From Prevotella sp. (lineage in GTDB: Bacteria > Bacteroidota > Bacteroidia > Bacteroidales > Bacteroidaceae): DNA of 64,000 nt. Below the pieces are notes generated by a model. That model did not search any database. It was not told the DNA's origin and was given only the letters and a program-made list of their open reading frames with translations. Both the position numbers and the translations under genes were made by a program. Numbering within the stretch: position 1 is the first letter of the stretch; each line of letters begins with the position of its first letter. Shown piece after piece: positions 1 to 8,134 of this stretch. Location: the NCBI GenBank assembly GCA_021204905.1, contig JAJPYN010000008.1, positions 124,001 to 188,000 of the forward strand. The letters run 5' to 3'.

Positions 1-51
1 TTCGACGAGAAGATGATTCCCAACGAGGAAGTTAAGAACTACTTCAAATAA
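1..51 (+). CDS. 3' end of an upstream gene (partial)
   Basis: An open frame runs in from the left edge and stops at TAA 49-51, giving the last 16 residues (ending VKNYFK) of a protein that lies outside the window. A rho-independent terminator follows at 88-120, which supports a real gene end. Too little remains to name the product; in Bacteroides a clpC-like gene often precedes gyrA, but nothing visible here tests that. Confidence 0.6.
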   Translation, partial: FDEKMIPNEEVKNYFK

Positions 52-87
52 ACTTTAGAAACAGTTCTTCTGTATAGTATACCAAAG

Positions 88-120
88 GAGAGGCGGCCAA
101 TAGCGGTTGCCTCTTTTTTT
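88..120 (+). terminator. Rho-independent terminator of the upstream gene
   Basis: The arms AGAGGC (89-94) and GCCTCT (109-114) can pair and are followed by a run of T to 120. It closes the transcript of the partial gene at the left edge, so gyrA needs its own promoter. Confidence 0.8.
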
Positions 121-181
121 GCAACTGTTAAAAATGATTTCCGGCAGCGCGGACAGCGTTTTATTTTCGTTTTAAGCCTTT

Positions 182-209
182 TTTGTTTCGCCGAAAACCG
201 GTAATTTTG
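182..209 (+). promoter_or_regulatory. Possible gyrA promoter
   Basis: TAATTTTG at 202-209 matches the Bacteroidota -7 element TAnnTTTG. TTTG at 182-185 is a possible -33 element, but the 16-base gap is shorter than the usual 19-21. It lies about 115 bases before gyrA and after a terminator. Confidence 0.4.
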
Positions 210-324
210 AACCGTCGGAATAAGTCCGGAACGTCTTAGAGCGAAAATAAAGCGCCTCTAATGCGATTTTCCGGCAAAAGCCAAGAGCATAAACAATAAA
301 CGAATAATCAAATCATAACGACCT

Positions 325-2895
325 ATGGAAGATAATCAGACTATCGATCAGGATAGGATACTCAGAGTGAATATTGAGGAGGAGATGAAGTCGAGCTATA
401 TCGACTACTCCATGTCGGTAATTGTGGCGCGTGCATTGCCCGACGTGCGCGACGGTTTCAAGCCCGTTCACCGCCGCATCCTCTTCGGAATGATGAACAT
501 CAACAATGTCAGCACGCAGCCTTACAAGAAGTGCGCGCGCGTCGTGGGCGAGGTTTTGGGTAAGTTCCACCCGCACGGCGACAGTTCCATTTACGGCGCG
601 TTGGTGCGCATGGGGCAGGATTGGAATATGCGCTACACCCTTGTCGACGGGCAAGGCAACTTCGGTTCGGTCGACGGCGACGGTGCTGCGGCAATGCGTT
701 ATACCGAGTGCCGGCTTTCTAAGATGGGCGAGCATATCATGGACGACATTAAGAAAGAGACCGTCGATATGGAGCCCAACTTCGACAATACCACGTTGGA
801 GCCGACGGTGATGCCTACGAAAGTGCCCAACTTACTTGTCAACGGAGGCAACGGCATCGCGGTGGGTATGGCGACAAACATCCCCACGCACAACCTCGGC
901 GAGGTGATCGACGGCTGCTGCGCATATATCGACGACCCGGAGATTGATACCGAAGGGCTGATGAAATATATCCCCGCGCCGGACTTCCCCACAGGTGCGT
1001 ACATCTACGGACTACAAGGCGTGCGCGACGCATACGAGACGGGACGCGGCAGGATAGTGATGCGCGCCAAGGCGGAGATTGAGACCGGCGAGACGCACGA
1101 CAAGATTGTCATCACCGAAATCCCGTACGGCGTGAACAAACAGCAGCTGATTGAGTACATCGCAGAGCTGGTGAAGGACGGCAAAATCGACGGTATCACC
1201 AATGCTAACGACGAGACCGGACGGCAAGGAATGCGCATTGTGATCGATGTGCGCCGCGATGCCAACGCGAACGTCATACTCAACAAGCTTTTCAAAATGA
1301 CCGCCTTACAGAGCTCGTTCTCGGTTAATCAGATTGCATTAGTAAAGGGACGGCCGCGCTTGCTTACGCTGAAAGAGTGCATAAAGTACTTTGTGGAGCA
1401 CCGCCACGAGGTAACGATACGCCGCACGAAGTATGACAAGAAGAAGGCTGAGGAGCGTGCGCACCTGTTGGAAGCATTGATCACCGCGTGCGACAACATC
1501 GACGAGGTGGTGCATATCATACGCGGCAGCCGCACGCCGGCGGAGGCAATGGAGAAGCTGATGGCGCGGTTCGCGTTCGACGAGGTGCAGGCAAAGTACG
1601 TCGTTGATATGCGTCTGTCGCAGCTGACCGGACTTTCGATGGAGCAGCTGCACAACGAATACAACGATATTCTTGCGCAGATAAAGTATTTGCAGAGCAT
1701 TCTCGACGACCCGGAGCTGTGCAAGAAGGTGATGAAAGACGAGCTCATCGAGGTCAAGGAGAAATACGGCGACGCGCGCCGGACGAAGATTATCCCCGCC
1801 GAACACGAGTTTAATGCGGAAGATTTCTACCCGAACAGCCCCGTTGTCATTACGGTCAGTCATCTCGGATATGTGAAACGCACCGCTCTGAGCGAATATC
1901 GCGAGCAGTCGCGCGGCGGCGTAGGGGCTAAGGCAGCGCGCCACAGGGACAATGATTTCGCGGAACTGATCTACCCCGCCACTATGCACCAGACGCTCAT
2001 GTTCTTCACTAAGAAAGGGCGTTGCTATTGGTTGAAGTGCTATGAACTGCCGGAGGGAGGCAGGGATTTCAAAGGTCGCGCCATACAAAATATGCTCAAT
2101 CTCGACGCCGACGACAGAGTGCAGTACATCCTGCGCTTGCGTCCTAACGCGCTCGACGACAGCGAATTCATCAATAATCATTATGTCCTCTTCTCTACGA
2201 AGTACGGCACGTTGAAAAAAACCGTATTGGAGAAGTTCTCCCGTCCGCGTGCCAACGGCGTGATAGCTATCAGTTTGGACGAGGGCGACGAACTTGTTGA
2301 CGTGCGTCTGACCAACGGAAAGAACGAGCTTATTATTGCCAGCCGCAACGGCTACGCCCTGCGCTTCCACGAGAAAGCAGTCCGCGCGATGGGACGAACG
2401 GCGACGGGCGTGCGCGGCATACGGCTTGGCAAGGACGACGACGCACTGATCGGCATGATTGTAGTCAACGACGCGCAGAACGAGACGGTGCTTGTGGTGA
2501 GCGAAAACGGCTACGGCAAACGCTCGCAAGTGGAGGACTACACGCTCCGTAACAACCGCGGCGGCAAGGGACTCATCACGATGAACATCACCGAAAAGAC
2601 GGGTAAGCTCGTGGCAATCAAGAACGTAAACGACGCCAACGACGTGATGATAATCAATAAGAGCGGCATTGCCATACGCCTGTCGATGACCGAATGCCGC
2701 GTCATGGGCAGGAACACGCAGGGCGTAAGGCTGATCAACCTGACGAAGAAGAACGACATCATCGCCGCCGTAACCAAGGTGATGGGTGCCGAGCAACAGG
2801 CTGACATCGAGGAGGCGAGCCGTGCCGAGTGGGCGAAAAACAACGGCGAGGCGAGCGAGAACGAAGGCGGCACGGAACCGTCGGAGGGCGCATAA
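325..2895 (+). CDS. gyrA: DNA gyrase subunit A
   Basis: Encodes 856 residues of GyrA, which with GyrB introduces negative supercoils by breaking and rejoining both DNA strands. The N-terminal topoisomerase IV/gyrase A domain contains the winged-helix region with HPHGDSS (residues 82-88) and the catalytic tyrosine Y126 in AMRYTE. The C-terminal half is the beta-propeller DNA-wrapping domain, with the GyrA-box region around [10 protein letters not shown]. The tail is acidic and low in complexity. In the quinolone-resistance region the E. coli Ser83 equivalent is Ser (S87), while the Asp87 equivalent is Gly (G91). Length is normal for the family. The gene is followed by a separately promoted TPR gene. 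Confidence 0.97.
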   Translation: MEDNQTIDQDRILRVNIEEEMKSSYIDYSMSVIVARALPDVRDGFKPVHRRILFGMMNINNVSTQPYKKCARVVGEVLGKFHPHGDSSIYGALVRMGQDWNMRYTLVDGQGNFGSVDGDGAAAMRYTECRLSKMGEHIMDDIKKETVDMEPNFDNTTLEPTVMPTKVPNLLVNGGNGIAVGMATNIPTHNLGEVIDGCCAYIDDPEIDTEGLMKYIPAPDFPTGAYIYGLQGVRDAYETGRGRIVMRAKAEIETGETHDKIVITEIPYGVNKQQLIEYIAELVKDGKIDGITNANDETGRQGMRIVIDVRRDANANVILNKLFKMTALQSSFSVNQIALVKGRPRLLTLKECIKYFVEHRHEVTIRRTKYDKKKAEERAHLLEALITACDNIDEVVHIIRGSRTPAEAMEKLMARFAFDEVQAKYVVDMRLSQLTGLSMEQLHNEYNDILAQIKYLQSILDDPELCKKVMKDELIEVKEKYGDARRTKIIPAEHEFNAEDFYPNSPVVITVSHLGYVKRTALSEYREQSRGGVGAKAARHRDNDFAELIYPATMHQTLMFFTKKGRCYWLKCYELPEGGRDFKGRAIQNMLNLDADDRVQYILRLRPNALDDSEFINNHYVLFSTKYGTLKKTVLEKFSRPRANGVIAISLDEGDELVDVRLTNGKNELIIASRNGYALRFHEKAVRAMGRTATGVRGIRLGKDDDALIGMIVVNDAQNETVLVVSENGYGKRSQVEDYTLRNNRGGKGLITMNITEKTGKLVAIKNVNDANDVMIINKSGIAIRLSMTECRVMGRNTQGVRLINLTKKNDIIAAVTKVMGAEQQADIEEASRAEWAKNNGEASENEGGTEPSEGA

Positions 2896-2939
2896 TGCAA
2901 GAAAAGTATCATTTGTTGAAATGTTTCCATAATAATGAT

Positions 2940-2987
2940 TACATTTGCATACGCTCGGCTGCATTCGGCAATCTGCAAGTAAGTTTG
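2940..2987 (+). promoter_or_regulatory. Promoter elements before the TPR gene
   Basis: Two perfect TAnnTTTG -7 elements, each followed by CAT, lie between gyrA and the TPR gene: TACATTTG at 2940-2947 and TAAGTTTG at 2980-2987. TTTG at 2912-2915 is a possible -33 element for the first (gap 24, a little long). Either would give a 5' leader of about 55-95 bases. Confidence 0.5.
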
Positions 2988-3049
2988 CATTGCCCTCGTT
3001 TGCACGAGCCTTGCATAGACTATTGTTACAACCTATAATAAATTATAAG

Positions 3050-4303
3050 ATGAAAAAAATTATGACTATGGCGCTCGTGGCGTTGTTTGCCGCGTCCGCT
3101 TTTGCACAGAACCCCGACGCGCTCAAGCAGATTAAGAAGTCGAAGAGCGCGGAGGAAGTGAAGGCGCTCATATCCGCAAACGAGGCGACAATGAGTGCTG
3201 CGGAGAATGCGCAAGCATACAACAAACTGACGGACATCTATATGACTGAGGTGTCAAAGGCGCAGACAGCCATCCAGACCAACGAATTGCAGAAGCAAAT
3301 GGGGCAGGAACCGAAGGAGGAAGTTGACATGCCGGCGTTCTACAGCAACCTGAAAGAGGCGTTGGAAGCGGCATTAACGTGCGACAAATACGACATCCAG
3401 CCGAACGAAAAGGATAAAGTCGCCCCGAAGTTCCGTAAGGCGAACGGCGACCGCCTGTACAATCTGCGCGTGCAACTCATCAACGGCGGGCAGGACGCAC
3501 AGGAGAAAGACGACAACGATCTTGCCACTTCTTACTACACGCTTTATGTCGTTTCCGGCAAGGCGGACCTGTTTGCAGAGCAGGCGGAAGCGGCAAAGAA
3601 GCTGTCGCCCGACGGCGTGGCGGATCCCTATATCTCCGAAGTGGCGCGCGTGGTGTCCCTCTCCGTGTTCAACTCCGGCGATGTTGACCTCGCATTGAAG
3701 TTCACCGACATCGTGCTCGAAGACCCCGAGAAGCTCAACGACGGACTGAGTTTGAAGATGTATTACCTCGAGAAAAGCCTCAAGACAAAGGAGGATTCGC
3801 TGAAGTGCTTGGAGGCATACAAAGACCTTTATGCACAATATCCGCAGAACGAGAACGTCTTTTCGCAGTTGGCAAATATGTATGCCAACCTCGGACAAAC
3901 GGCGGAGCAGGAGGCTCTTATCGAACAATGCTTGCAGTCTGACCCGAATAACTTCACCGCGTGGGCTATGAAAGGGCAGAACGCGATGAACGATCAGGTC
4001 TACGACGAGGCGCTGACCAACTTCCAAAAAGCCCTCTCCTGCGACGAGGAGGACACGGGTAAGGTGGCGCTGGTGAATACCTTTGTAGGCTTCTGCTACA
4101 GCCAGCAGGCGGCGCAGTTGGAGGAATACGACCAGCAGCTTGAAACGTTAAAACTGGCTATTCCTTATCTCGAAAAGGCGCGTGAGCTCGACCCGGAGCG
4201 CGAGCGTTGCAACTGGGCGTATCCCCTCTACAACTGTTACTACCACATAAAGGGCGAAAACGACGCCGTAACAGAGGAGCTCCGCGTCATGCTCGGCTTG
4301 TAA
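3050..4303 (+). CDS. Secreted tetratricopeptide-repeat protein
   Basis: Encodes 417 residues. The start at 3050 is chosen because it begins a clear signal peptide (MKKIMTMALVALFAASAFAQ); an in-frame TTG at 2945 would add 35 residues unlike an export signal. The mature part is helical with TPR-like repeats, best seen near residues 270-350 (AWAMKGQNAMNDQVYDEALT). It is probably periplasmic or outer-membrane associated. A TPR gene next to gyrA is a common Bacteroidales arrangement. No catalytic motif is visible, so its role is likely scaffolding or protein binding and its partner is unknown. A strong terminator follows at 4390-4430. Confidence 0.85.
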   Translation: MKKIMTMALVALFAASAFAQNPDALKQIKKSKSAEEVKALISANEATMSAAENAQAYNKLTDIYMTEVSKAQTAIQTNELQKQMGQEPKEEVDMPAFYSNLKEALEAALTCDKYDIQPNEKDKVAPKFRKANGDRLYNLRVQLINGGQDAQEKDDNDLATSYYTLYVVSGKADLFAEQAEAAKKLSPDGVADPYISEVARVVSLSVFNSGDVDLALKFTDIVLEDPEKLNDGLSLKMYYLEKSLKTKEDSLKCLEAYKDLYAQYPQNENVFSQLANMYANLGQTAEQEALIEQCLQSDPNNFTAWAMKGQNAMNDQVYDEALTNFQKALSCDEEDTGKVALVNTFVGFCYSQQAAQLEEYDQQLETLKLAIPYLEKARELDPERERCNWAYPLYNCYYHIKGENDAVTEELRVMLGL

Positions 4304-4328
4304 CCCCCACCCTATTGAAAAGAGGATT

Positions 4329-4390
4329 AATTCAATAAAGAAGTAAATTCAACAAGGGATTAAATTCAATAAAGAATTAAATACAAATAA
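4329..4390. repeat. 17-bp imperfect tandem repeat, about 3.5 copies
   Basis: Units begin at 4329, 4346, 4363 and 4380 (consensus AATTCAATAAAGAATTA, 17 bases), with a few substitutions each. The repeat is AT-rich and lies directly before the bidirectional terminator in the convergent gap between the TPR gene and the inositol-phosphate synthase gene. Confidence 0.75.
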
Positions 4391-4430
4391 AGAGAGCGCA
4401 TGGATTAGTCCCGTGCGCCCTCTTCTTTTA
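4390..4430. terminator. Bidirectional terminator
   Basis: GAGAGCGCA (4392-4400) pairs with the GTGCGCCCTC region (4413-4422), with one bulge and A/T-rich flanks on both sides. It sits between two convergent genes and can serve both. Confidence 0.8.
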
Positions 4431-4447
4431 TGTTATTTCGTCAATTA

Positions 4448-5755
4448 TCAGTCTATCTCCTCGTCAGCGTCATAGCCGCCCATCTCGCGGATGGCGTTTT
4501 TGAGCATTGTGTACTGCTGATAGAGGTTGTTGACCGCCTCTTCGCCCTGCGTGTAATCGTGCATGGGGCTCTTGAGGAAGAAGCTCAGGAAGCGTTGGAT
4601 GCCGTAGCGTCCGGCACGTGCGGCAAGGTCGGAGAGCAGCGTAAGGTCGAGCAGGAGCGGCGCGGCAAGGATTGAGTCGCGGCATAAGAAGTTAATTTTG
4701 ATCTGCATCGGGTAGTTCATCCAGCCGAAGATGTCGATATTGTCCCAACCTTCCTTATTGTCGTTGCGCGGAGGATAATAGTTGATGCGCACCTTGTGGT
4801 AATAGTCGGTGTAGAGGTCGGGCTGGTTTTCCGGCTTGAGAATTGTCTCGAGCGTCGACAGTTTCGACACTTCCTTCGTGCGGAAGTTATCGGGCTCGTC
4901 GAGGACAAGTCCGTCGCGGTTGCCCAAAATATTAGTTGAGAACCAGCCGCTCAAGCCCAGACAGCGCGTGCCGATTATGGGCGCGAAGCCGCTCTTGACA
5001 AGTGTCTGCCCCGTTTTGAAGTCCTTGCCCGCGATAGGCAGTTTGGTCTGCTCCGCCAGCTCCCACATTGCGGGGATGTCTACGGTGGTGTTCGGCGCAC
5101 CCATAATGAACGGCGCACCCTCTTTCAGCGCGGCGTAAGCATAGCACATCGACGGTGCAACATGCTCGCGGTCGTCGGCTTTCATTGCCTCTTCGAGGGC
5201 TTTAAGCGTGCCGTGAACCTTTTCGTTAACAGGTACGTAAATCTCTGTTGATGCCGCCCAAATGACCACTATGCGGCTGCAATTATTGCTTTCCTTGAAA
5301 TTCTTGATGTCTTTGCGGAGCGCCTCGACCATCTCCCACCGCGTCTTGCAGGCTTTCACGTTGTCGCCGTCGAGACGTTTGGCATAGTTCTTGTCGAACG
5401 CAGCCGCCATCGGAACTATCTTCTCCAGCTCGTCCTTCACGGGAAGGATGTCCTTTTCTTTAAGCACCTCGGCGTACATAGCGGCTTGGAAAGCGTTCTG
5501 CGGGTACACGTCCCACGTGCCGAAAACGATGTCGTCGAGCTTCGCCAGCGGCACGATGTCGCCGTAATGCAGATATTTCTTGTCCTTGCCTTTGCCGACA
5601 CGTATCTTGTCGTATTGCGTCATAGAACCCACGGGCTTGGCTAAGCCTTTGCGCGTCATTAGCACACCCGTCATGAAAGTGGTTGCAACGGCGCCGCAAC
5701 CCACACACAAAATGCCCAGCTTACCTGCAGCCGGGCTCACATTCGTTTGATTCAT
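4448..5755 (-). CDS. ino1: Inositol-3-phosphate synthase (myo-inositol-1-phosphate synthase)
   Basis: Encodes 435 residues. The enzyme converts glucose 6-phosphate to 1D-myo-inositol 3-phosphate with NAD+ as recycling cofactor. The N-terminal Rossmann region has the glycine-rich segment GILCVGCGAVATTFMTG. Further family segments are IVVIWAASTE, the lysine-containing AGKDFKTGQT, and the C-terminal block beginning WMNYPMQIKINFL. Length is in the range of the short bacterial form. In Bacteroides the homologue feeds inositol phospholipid and inositol sphingolipid synthesis and sits beside phosphatidylinositol-phosphate synthase genes; here it stands alone, with a NUDIX gene upstream and its own promoter. 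The likely destination of the product is lipid headgroups, by analogy. Confidence 0.92.
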   Translation of the reverse strand: MNQTNVSPAAGKLGILCVGCGAVATTFMTGVLMTRKGLAKPVGSMTQYDKIRVGKGKDKKYLHYGDIVPLAKLDDIVFGTWDVYPQNAFQAAMYAEVLKEKDILPVKDELEKIVPMAAAFDKNYAKRLDGDNVKACKTRWEMVEALRKDIKNFKESNNCSRIVVIWAASTEIYVPVNEKVHGTLKALEEAMKADDREHVAPSMCYAYAALKEGAPFIMGAPNTTVDIPAMWELAEQTKLPIAGKDFKTGQTLVKSGFAPIIGTRCLGLSGWFSTNILGNRDGLVLDEPDNFRTKEVSKLSTLETILKPENQPDLYTDYYHKVRINYYPPRNDNKEGWDNIDIFGWMNYPMQIKINFLCRDSILAAPLLLDLTLLSDLAARAGRYGIQRFLSFFLKSPMHDYTQGEEAVNNLYQQYTMLKNAIREMGGYDADEEID

Positions 5756-5861
5756 TTCCTTTTGTAAATATTTGATACTTAATACTTTCCACGCGCGCGT
5801 TAAATTAAAACTTCAGCAGGCTATTTAGCAATAAAGCGTTTTTGCCGCCAACTACGCATTA

Positions 5862-5869
5862 CAAAAGTA
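5862..5869 (-). promoter_or_regulatory. Promoter -7 element of inositol-phosphate synthase
   Basis: TACTTTTG on the minus strand fits TAnnTTTG. No good -33 TTTG is visible. The leader would be about 100 bases. Confidence 0.5.
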
Positions 5870-5964
5870 GGTAAATTATTTGTTAATACTATCATTTTGG
5901 TGAAATTTATACAACTTTTGTCTTGTTTGCATTTCTTTACAATAGGCAAAAGGCAGGCCTTCGT

Positions 5965-6540
5965 TCAGCGTATTTCTCCGGGCGGCACGACGGTGGCGAA
6001 GTACTTCCACAGCGGCGCAATCATCAATGCTTGCAGGAACTTTCCGTCGCAGAGCATGCGGTAAACCTCGCGCTTGGTGTGCAGGCTGACATCGATGTCT
6101 TCTGTCTCGTCGAGGTGCCTTTCCGAACTTTTCACCACCCCGCGCGCAAGGAACGAATAGCTGTAATTGTCGTTCGAGCTCGGGTTCGGCGCCATCTTCA
6201 TCAGCAGTTGCCACTCGCCGCCGGTGTAGCCCGTCTCCTCTTGCAGCTCGCGCTTGGCGGCTTCGAGCGGCGTCTCCCCTTCCTCGGCGATGCCCGCGCA
6301 GATCTCGGTGGAGACGATGCCCAGCGCGTGGCGGTACTGGCGTTCGAGGATGAGCCTGCCGTCAGTGGTCTCGGCGATGATGTTCACCCAATCGGGGTAA
6401 TGCAGCACGTAGTATTCAGGGTGGATCTTGCCTGTCGGCAGCAGCACGCGGTCGCGCCGGGCAGTGAGCCAAGGGCGCTCGATGACCACCTCCGACGACA
6501 GGATCGTCCACGCCATTTCTTCGTCTGTGCGCTGTTTCAT
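5965..6540 (-). CDS. NUDIX hydrolase (ADP-ribose pyrophosphatase-like)
   Basis: Encodes 191 residues. The NUDIX box is complete at residues 83-105 (G, five residues, E, seven residues, REL, one residue, EE, one residue, GY), giving the Mg2+-binding catalytic helix. The surrounding sequence resembles the ADP-ribose/nucleoside diphosphate-sugar pyrophosphatase group, which hydrolyses NDP-X compounds to NMP and phospho-X. The start at 6540 is preferred over an in-frame ATG at 6588, because a promoter -7 element (6570-6577) lies between them and the extra residues are unconserved. No operon partner is obvious. The exact substrate cannot be read from sequence. Confidence 0.88.
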   Translation of the reverse strand: MKQRTDEEMAWTILSSEVVIERPWLTARRDRVLLPTGKIHPEYYVLHYPDWVNIIAETTDGRLILERQYRHALGIVSTEICAGIAEEGETPLEAAKRELQEETGYTGGEWQLLMKMAPNPSSNDNYSYSFLARGVVKSSERHLDETEDIDVSLHTKREVYRMLCDGKFLQALMIAPLWKYFATVVPPGEIR

Positions 6541-6569
6541 AATGTTAAAATTGAGGTTTTTCGTAGCGA

Positions 6570-6577
6570 CAAAGGTA
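6570..6577 (-). promoter_or_regulatory. Promoter -7 element of the NUDIX gene
   Basis: TACCTTTG on the minus strand, about 30 bases before the ATG at 6540. It excludes the more distal in-frame ATG at 6588. Confidence 0.6.
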
Positions 6578-6816
6578 GCATTTTTCACGCGATTATCCCG
6601 ATGAAATCGGCGTTTTTTGCGCGTTAAAGAAGCCTAAACGGTGTTTGAGGCAAGGATTTAAGTTTGAAAGGAAGCAAATAGTTAGTGAAAGGGCGAATGG
6701 GCTTGCATTTTGAAACCAAAACGGCCGTTATGCGCGTTTATCTGCTTGTAAGTGAGGGCTTTACTTGACAAATGTCAAGAAGAACGGCTTATTTTGCAAA
6801 AGCATAGCGAAAGTCC

Positions 6817-6847
6817 TTGCAGTTGCGGCCGGCTTGGCTTACTTTTG
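6817..6847 (+). promoter_or_regulatory. Orphan promoter of a candidate small RNA
   Basis: TACTTTTG at 6840-6847 with TTG at 6817-6819, a gap of 20, fits the Bacteroidota consensus well. No convincing open frame follows on the plus strand before a terminator at 7057-7090. Confidence 0.6.
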
Positions 6848-6853
6848 CACCGG

Positions 6854-7090
6854 CTTTCGGGAACTATGGCGGCTGCGGAGGCGGCTTGCAGCGTTTCGAA
6901 AGGCCGGAATTGGAACGAGTACAATTGTTTAGGTTAGTAGTAATAGATTTAGGTTTTTAGTTATTAGTTTTAATGTAATTGACAAGGTTGTTTAACGGGG
7001 GAACGGCGGTCGCGAGGCCGTCTATCTATTGAGAGACTCAGGTTAAACATTAGAAACGGCAGGATTCGCGAGAACCCCGCCGCTTTTATT
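6854..7090 (+). ncRNA. Candidate small RNA, about 235 nt
   Basis: The 690-base gap between the NUDIX gene and sucD has no convincing protein gene. Within it, a good promoter (6817-6847) and a terminator hairpin with trailing T (7057-7090) bracket about 235 bases. Internal pairings are visible, such as ACGGC with GCCGT around 7003-7021. Size and context fit a stable regulatory RNA, possibly 6S-like, but I do not recognise a conserved family. A 61-codon frame at 6752-6937 starts upstream of the promoter and looks fortuitous. The rest of the gap holds a 22-bp tandem repeat (7125-7190) and otherwise nothing I can identify. Confidence 0.45.
7057..7090 (+). terminator. Terminator of the candidate small RNA
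   Basis: CGGC (7057-7060), GG and TTC pair with GAA, CC and GCCG (7079-7082) around a GCGA loop with two A-C mismatches. CTTTTATTT follows. Confidence 0.65.
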
Positions 7091-7124
7091 TGTGCAAGCG
7101 CGTGCTTGTTAGTATAAAATGAGC

Positions 7125-7190
7125 TTGCTTTTACTAAGTAATAACGTTGCTTTTGCTAAGTAATGACTTTGCTTTTGCTATGTAATTAGC
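7125..7190. repeat. 22-bp tandem repeat, three copies
   Basis: Units at 7125-7146, 7147-7168 and 7169-7190 share TTGCTTTTGCTAAGTAAT with few changes. The array lies between the small-RNA terminator and the 3' end of sucD. The number of copies may vary between strains. Confidence 0.8.
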
Positions 7191-7228
7191 AAGTAAGGCA
7201 AGTGCATTCATTTACTTCACGCGCGGGC

Positions 7229-8101
7229 CTACTTTTTCATTTGTGCTTTGAGCAAAAGCGGAATCTCGCTTGTCTCCTTTGCCACCGGTACGCCCACAGC
7301 CTCGAACGCCGCCACCTTGTCCGCCGCCGAGCCTGACGACGTGGAGATGATTGCGCCGGCGTGCCCCATCTGCTTGCCCGGAGGCGCCTGCCGCCCGGAG
7401 ATGAACACCGCCACGGGTTTGGTGATTTTCTCCTTGATGAACTGCGCCGCACGCTCCTCCGCGTCGCCGCCGATCTCGCCGATGAGGGCTATGCTGTCGG
7501 TCTCGGGGTCGTTTTGGAACATCTCGAGGAGGTCCTCAAAATAGAGCCCCACGACGGGGTCGCCGCCCACGCCTACGGCTGTCGACTGCCCCATGCCGCT
7601 CTGCGTGAGGTTGTAAACCACTTCGTAGGTGAGCGTGCCGCTACGGCTTATCACGCCCGTGCCGCCTTTCTTAAAGATATTAACCGGCATAATGCCCACC
7701 ATGCTCTGCTCGGGAGAAATCAGTCCGGGGCAGTTCGGTCCGATGAGGTTCGCGCCTTTCAAGCGGATGTAACGGTGTGCGTAGGCTGCGTCGACGACCG
7801 GCACGCCCTCGGTGATGCACACGATGAGTTTTATTCCTCCGTCCGCCGCCTCGAGCATCGCGTCTTTTGCAAATGCCGCCGGCACGAAGATGACCGACGT
7901 GTTCGCGCCCGTTGCCTCTACTGCATCCTTCACTGTGTTGAACACCGGCACGCCGGCAACTGTCTGTCCCGCTTTTCCGGGCGATGTGCCGCCGACGATC
8001 TGCGTGCCGTATTCCTTCATTTTTGCGGCGTGGAAACTGCCGTCGCGCCCGGTGATGCCTTGCACAATCACCTTGCTGTCTTTATTTATAAGTATGCTCA
8101 T
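7229..8101 (-). CDS. sucD: Succinyl-CoA synthetase (ADP-forming) subunit alpha
   Basis: Encodes 290 residues. With SucC it interconverts succinyl-CoA plus ADP and phosphate with succinate, CoA and ATP. The N-terminal CoA-binding Rossmann domain has GITGRDGSFHAAKM, and the active-site histidine that is phosphorylated is H247 in MGHAGAI. Family blocks NCPGLISP and SRSGTLTYE are intact. It lies 33 bases downstream of sucC in one transcript. In a fermentative Bacteroidales cell the pair probably works in the succinate/propionate branch. Confidence 0.96.
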   Translation of the reverse strand: MSILINKDSKVIVQGITGRDGSFHAAKMKEYGTQIVGGTSPGKAGQTVAGVPVFNTVKDAVEATGANTSVIFVPAAFAKDAMLEAADGGIKLIVCITEGVPVVDAAYAHRYIRLKGANLIGPNCPGLISPEQSMVGIMPVNIFKKGGTGVISRSGTLTYEVVYNLTQSGMGQSTAVGVGGDPVVGLYFEDLLEMFQNDPETDSIALIGEIGGDAEERAAQFIKEKITKPVAVFISGRQAPPGKQMGHAGAIISTSSGSAADKVAAFEAVGVPVAKETSEIPLLLKAQMKK

Positions 8102-8134
8102 ATTTTGTCTGCTTGTTTTTCGTTAGACATTATT

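Noticed and set aside
1339..2964. 541-codon frame on the minus strand across gyrA
   Set aside because: Antisense shadow of a conserved gene in a high-GC genome; no family resemblance.
6752..6937. 61-codon plus-strand frame in the NUDIX-sucD gap
   Set aside because: Starts upstream of the orphan promoter, no ribosome site, Cys/Ser-rich with no homology recognised.
7125..7190. Possible CRISPR array
   Set aside because: Units are directly adjacent with no unique spacers, and there are no cas genes in the window.
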